A stretch of 6,444 nt of DNA, taken from contig JAGXIS010000145.1 in NCBI GenBank assembly GCA_024635465.1, positions 1 to 6,444 of the forward strand, written 5' to 3'. The position numbers were made by a program, and so were the translations under genes. The first letter of the stretch is position 1; every line of letters starts with the position of its first letter. A model generated the notes under the pieces. That model was not told where the DNA came from. It ran no database searches and saw only the letters and a program-made list of their open reading frames with translations. This stretch comes from Bacteroidota bacterium (GTDB taxonomy: Bacteria > Bacteroidota > Rhodothermia > Balneolales > Balneolaceae). Shown here in pieces: positions 5,538-6,444 of the stretch.

Positions 5538-6444
5538 ATGACCGGAAGAAGAGTTGTAGTCACTGGAGTAGGTGCATTTACACCTGTTGGTAAAAACACA
5601 TCTGATTTTTGGGATGGGTTGATTGCCGGCAAGAGTGGGGTGCGTCCAATTACACATTTCGATACGAGTGATCTGCCAACCAAATTTGCCGGACAGATCG
5701 AAAATTACAATCCTGAGGATTATTTCGATCGAAAAGAGGCAAGAAGGCTCGATCCGGTCACTCAGTATGCTGTTATCACTTCAGATGAGGCAGTAAAAGA
5801 CAGTGGAATAGATCTTGATACTGTGAATAAAGATCGTATTGGAGTGATGATTGGAACAGGAATAGGTGGTATGACCACTTTTTATGAACAATCTATTTCT
5901 CTTCACGAGCATGGAGCGAGAGGGGTGAACCCTTTCTTTATTCCGATGCTTATTCCGGATATGCCTGCCGGACAAGTTTCGATTAGATACGGTTTCAGAG
6001 GTCCGAATTTTTGTGCGGTATCAGCTTGTGCAACCGGTTCACATAATATCGGTTTAGCGTTCGATTCTATTCGTTTCGGCCAGTCAGATATGGTTCTTTG
6101 CGGTGGTACCGAAGCTCCGGTATGGCGAATTGGTGTAGCTGGTTTCTCATCGATGAAGGCACTATCCAGAAGAAATGATGAGCCAGAAAAAGCTTCTCGT
6201 CCATTCGACAAAGACAGAGATGGATTTGTTCTTGGAGAAGGAGCTTCCCTTTTTATGCTGGAATCTCTTGATTCTGCTTTAGAAAGAGGAGCTAAAATCT
6301 ATGGAGAGATCATTGGATATGGATTTTCTGCTGATGCGTACCATATTACTGCTCCAGATCCTGAAGGAAACGGTGTTCAACTTGCAATGAATAACGCTTT
6401 AGAGATGGCCGGAATAAAACCGGAAGATGTAGAACATATCAATA
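5538..6444 (+). CDS. fabF: 3-oxoacyl-ACP synthase II (FabF), 5' part
   Basis: FabF elongates acyl-ACP by condensation with malonyl-ACP. The frame is open from ATG 5538 to the right edge: 302 codons plus one base, roughly three quarters of a typical 410-420-residue enzyme. The N-terminus RRVVVTGVGAFTPVG is typical of KAS I/II. It is followed by GTGIGG (106-111), the nucleophile C164 in VSACATGSHNIG, GGTEAP, and FSSMKALSRRND leading to RPFDKDRDGFVLGEGA (220-235), then DAYHITAPDPEG. The sequence stops at VEHIN. In the family this continues with the AHGT segment carrying the first catalytic histidine, expected at residue 304 and just outside the window. KAS II (FabF) is favoured over KAS I (FabB) by the overall pattern and the acpP-fabF order. 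The leader has no Shine-Dalgarno sequence. Confidence 0.96.
   Translation, partial: MTGRRVVVTGVGAFTPVGKNTSDFWDGLIAGKSGVRPITHFDTSDLPTKFAGQIENYNPEDYFDRKEARRLDPVTQYAVITSDEAVKDSGIDLDTVNKDRIGVMIGTGIGGMTTFYEQSISLHEHGARGVNPFFIPMLIPDMPAGQVSIRYGFRGPNFCAVSACATGSHNIGLAFDSIRFGQSDMVLCGGTEAPVWRIGVAGFSSMKALSRRNDEPEKASRPFDKDRDGFVLGEGASLFMLESLDSALERGAKIYGEIIGYGFSADAYHITAPDPEGNGVQLAMNNALEMAGIKPEDVEHIN

Noticed and set aside
5903..6211. 102-codon open frame on the minus strand
   Set aside because: It lies wholly inside fabF, shows no recognisable motif, and is the opposite-strand shadow of a conserved coding sequence.
1..6444. Mobile element, CRISPR array, tRNA/rRNA, toxin-antitoxin or defence genes
   Set aside because: None seen. 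There are no spaced direct repeats, transposase or integrase motifs, or RNA-gene signatures, and nearly every base is assigned to a core gene.

Overview
The window is a compact, entirely plus-strand stretch of bacterial core chromosome, A+T-rich and almost fully coding. It carries the end of a glucose-6-phosphate isomerase gene (pgi), a deoxynucleoside kinase gene, and then the conserved yceD-rpmF-plsX-fabH-fabD-fabG-acpP-fabF cluster for type II fatty acid and phospholipid synthesis. The last gene (fabF) runs off the right edge. The protein types, the dNK beside pgi, and mostly A-rich leaders lacking a Shine-Dalgarno sequence suggest a member of the Bacteroidota/Rhodothermota/Balneolota (FCB) assemblage. 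Balneolota or a close relative is my best guess, inferred from protein flavour and not from any search.

Layout. 2-106: pgi C-terminus. 108-776: deoxynucleoside kinase. 818-1330: YceD/DUF177. 1352-1531: ribosomal protein L32, a 59-residue gene. 1545-2528: PlsX. 2543-3528: FabH, interrupted by a -1 shift in reading frame. 3528-4412: FabD. 4415-5161: FabG. 5162-5279: the only sizeable intergenic gap, holding a stem-loop and a possible acpP promoter. 5280-5516: acyl carrier protein. 5538-6444: FabF, 5' part. Gaps between genes are otherwise -1 to about 40 nt, so most of the cluster is probably one transcript.

How the genes work together. FabD loads malonyl groups onto AcpP. FabH condenses an acyl-CoA primer with malonyl-ACP, FabG reduces the 3-keto product, and FabF elongates. 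PlsX converts finished acyl-ACP to acyl-phosphate for phospholipid synthesis. YceD and L32 link the cluster to ribosome production. FabZ, FabI and PlsY are not in the window.

The most notable observation is in fabH. The frame breaks exactly at an in-register A_AAA_AAG heptamer, the same slippery sequence used by E. coli dnaX. A -1 slip there gives an intact 328-residue FabH with its Cys-His-Asn triad. A one-base loss from an A7 run, as sequencing error or real mutation, explains the same data and is the simpler explanation. The second observation is a strong excess of the tetranucleotide CCGG. I found no mobile element, CRISPR array, RNA gene or defence system, and the window otherwise looks like ordinary core genome.
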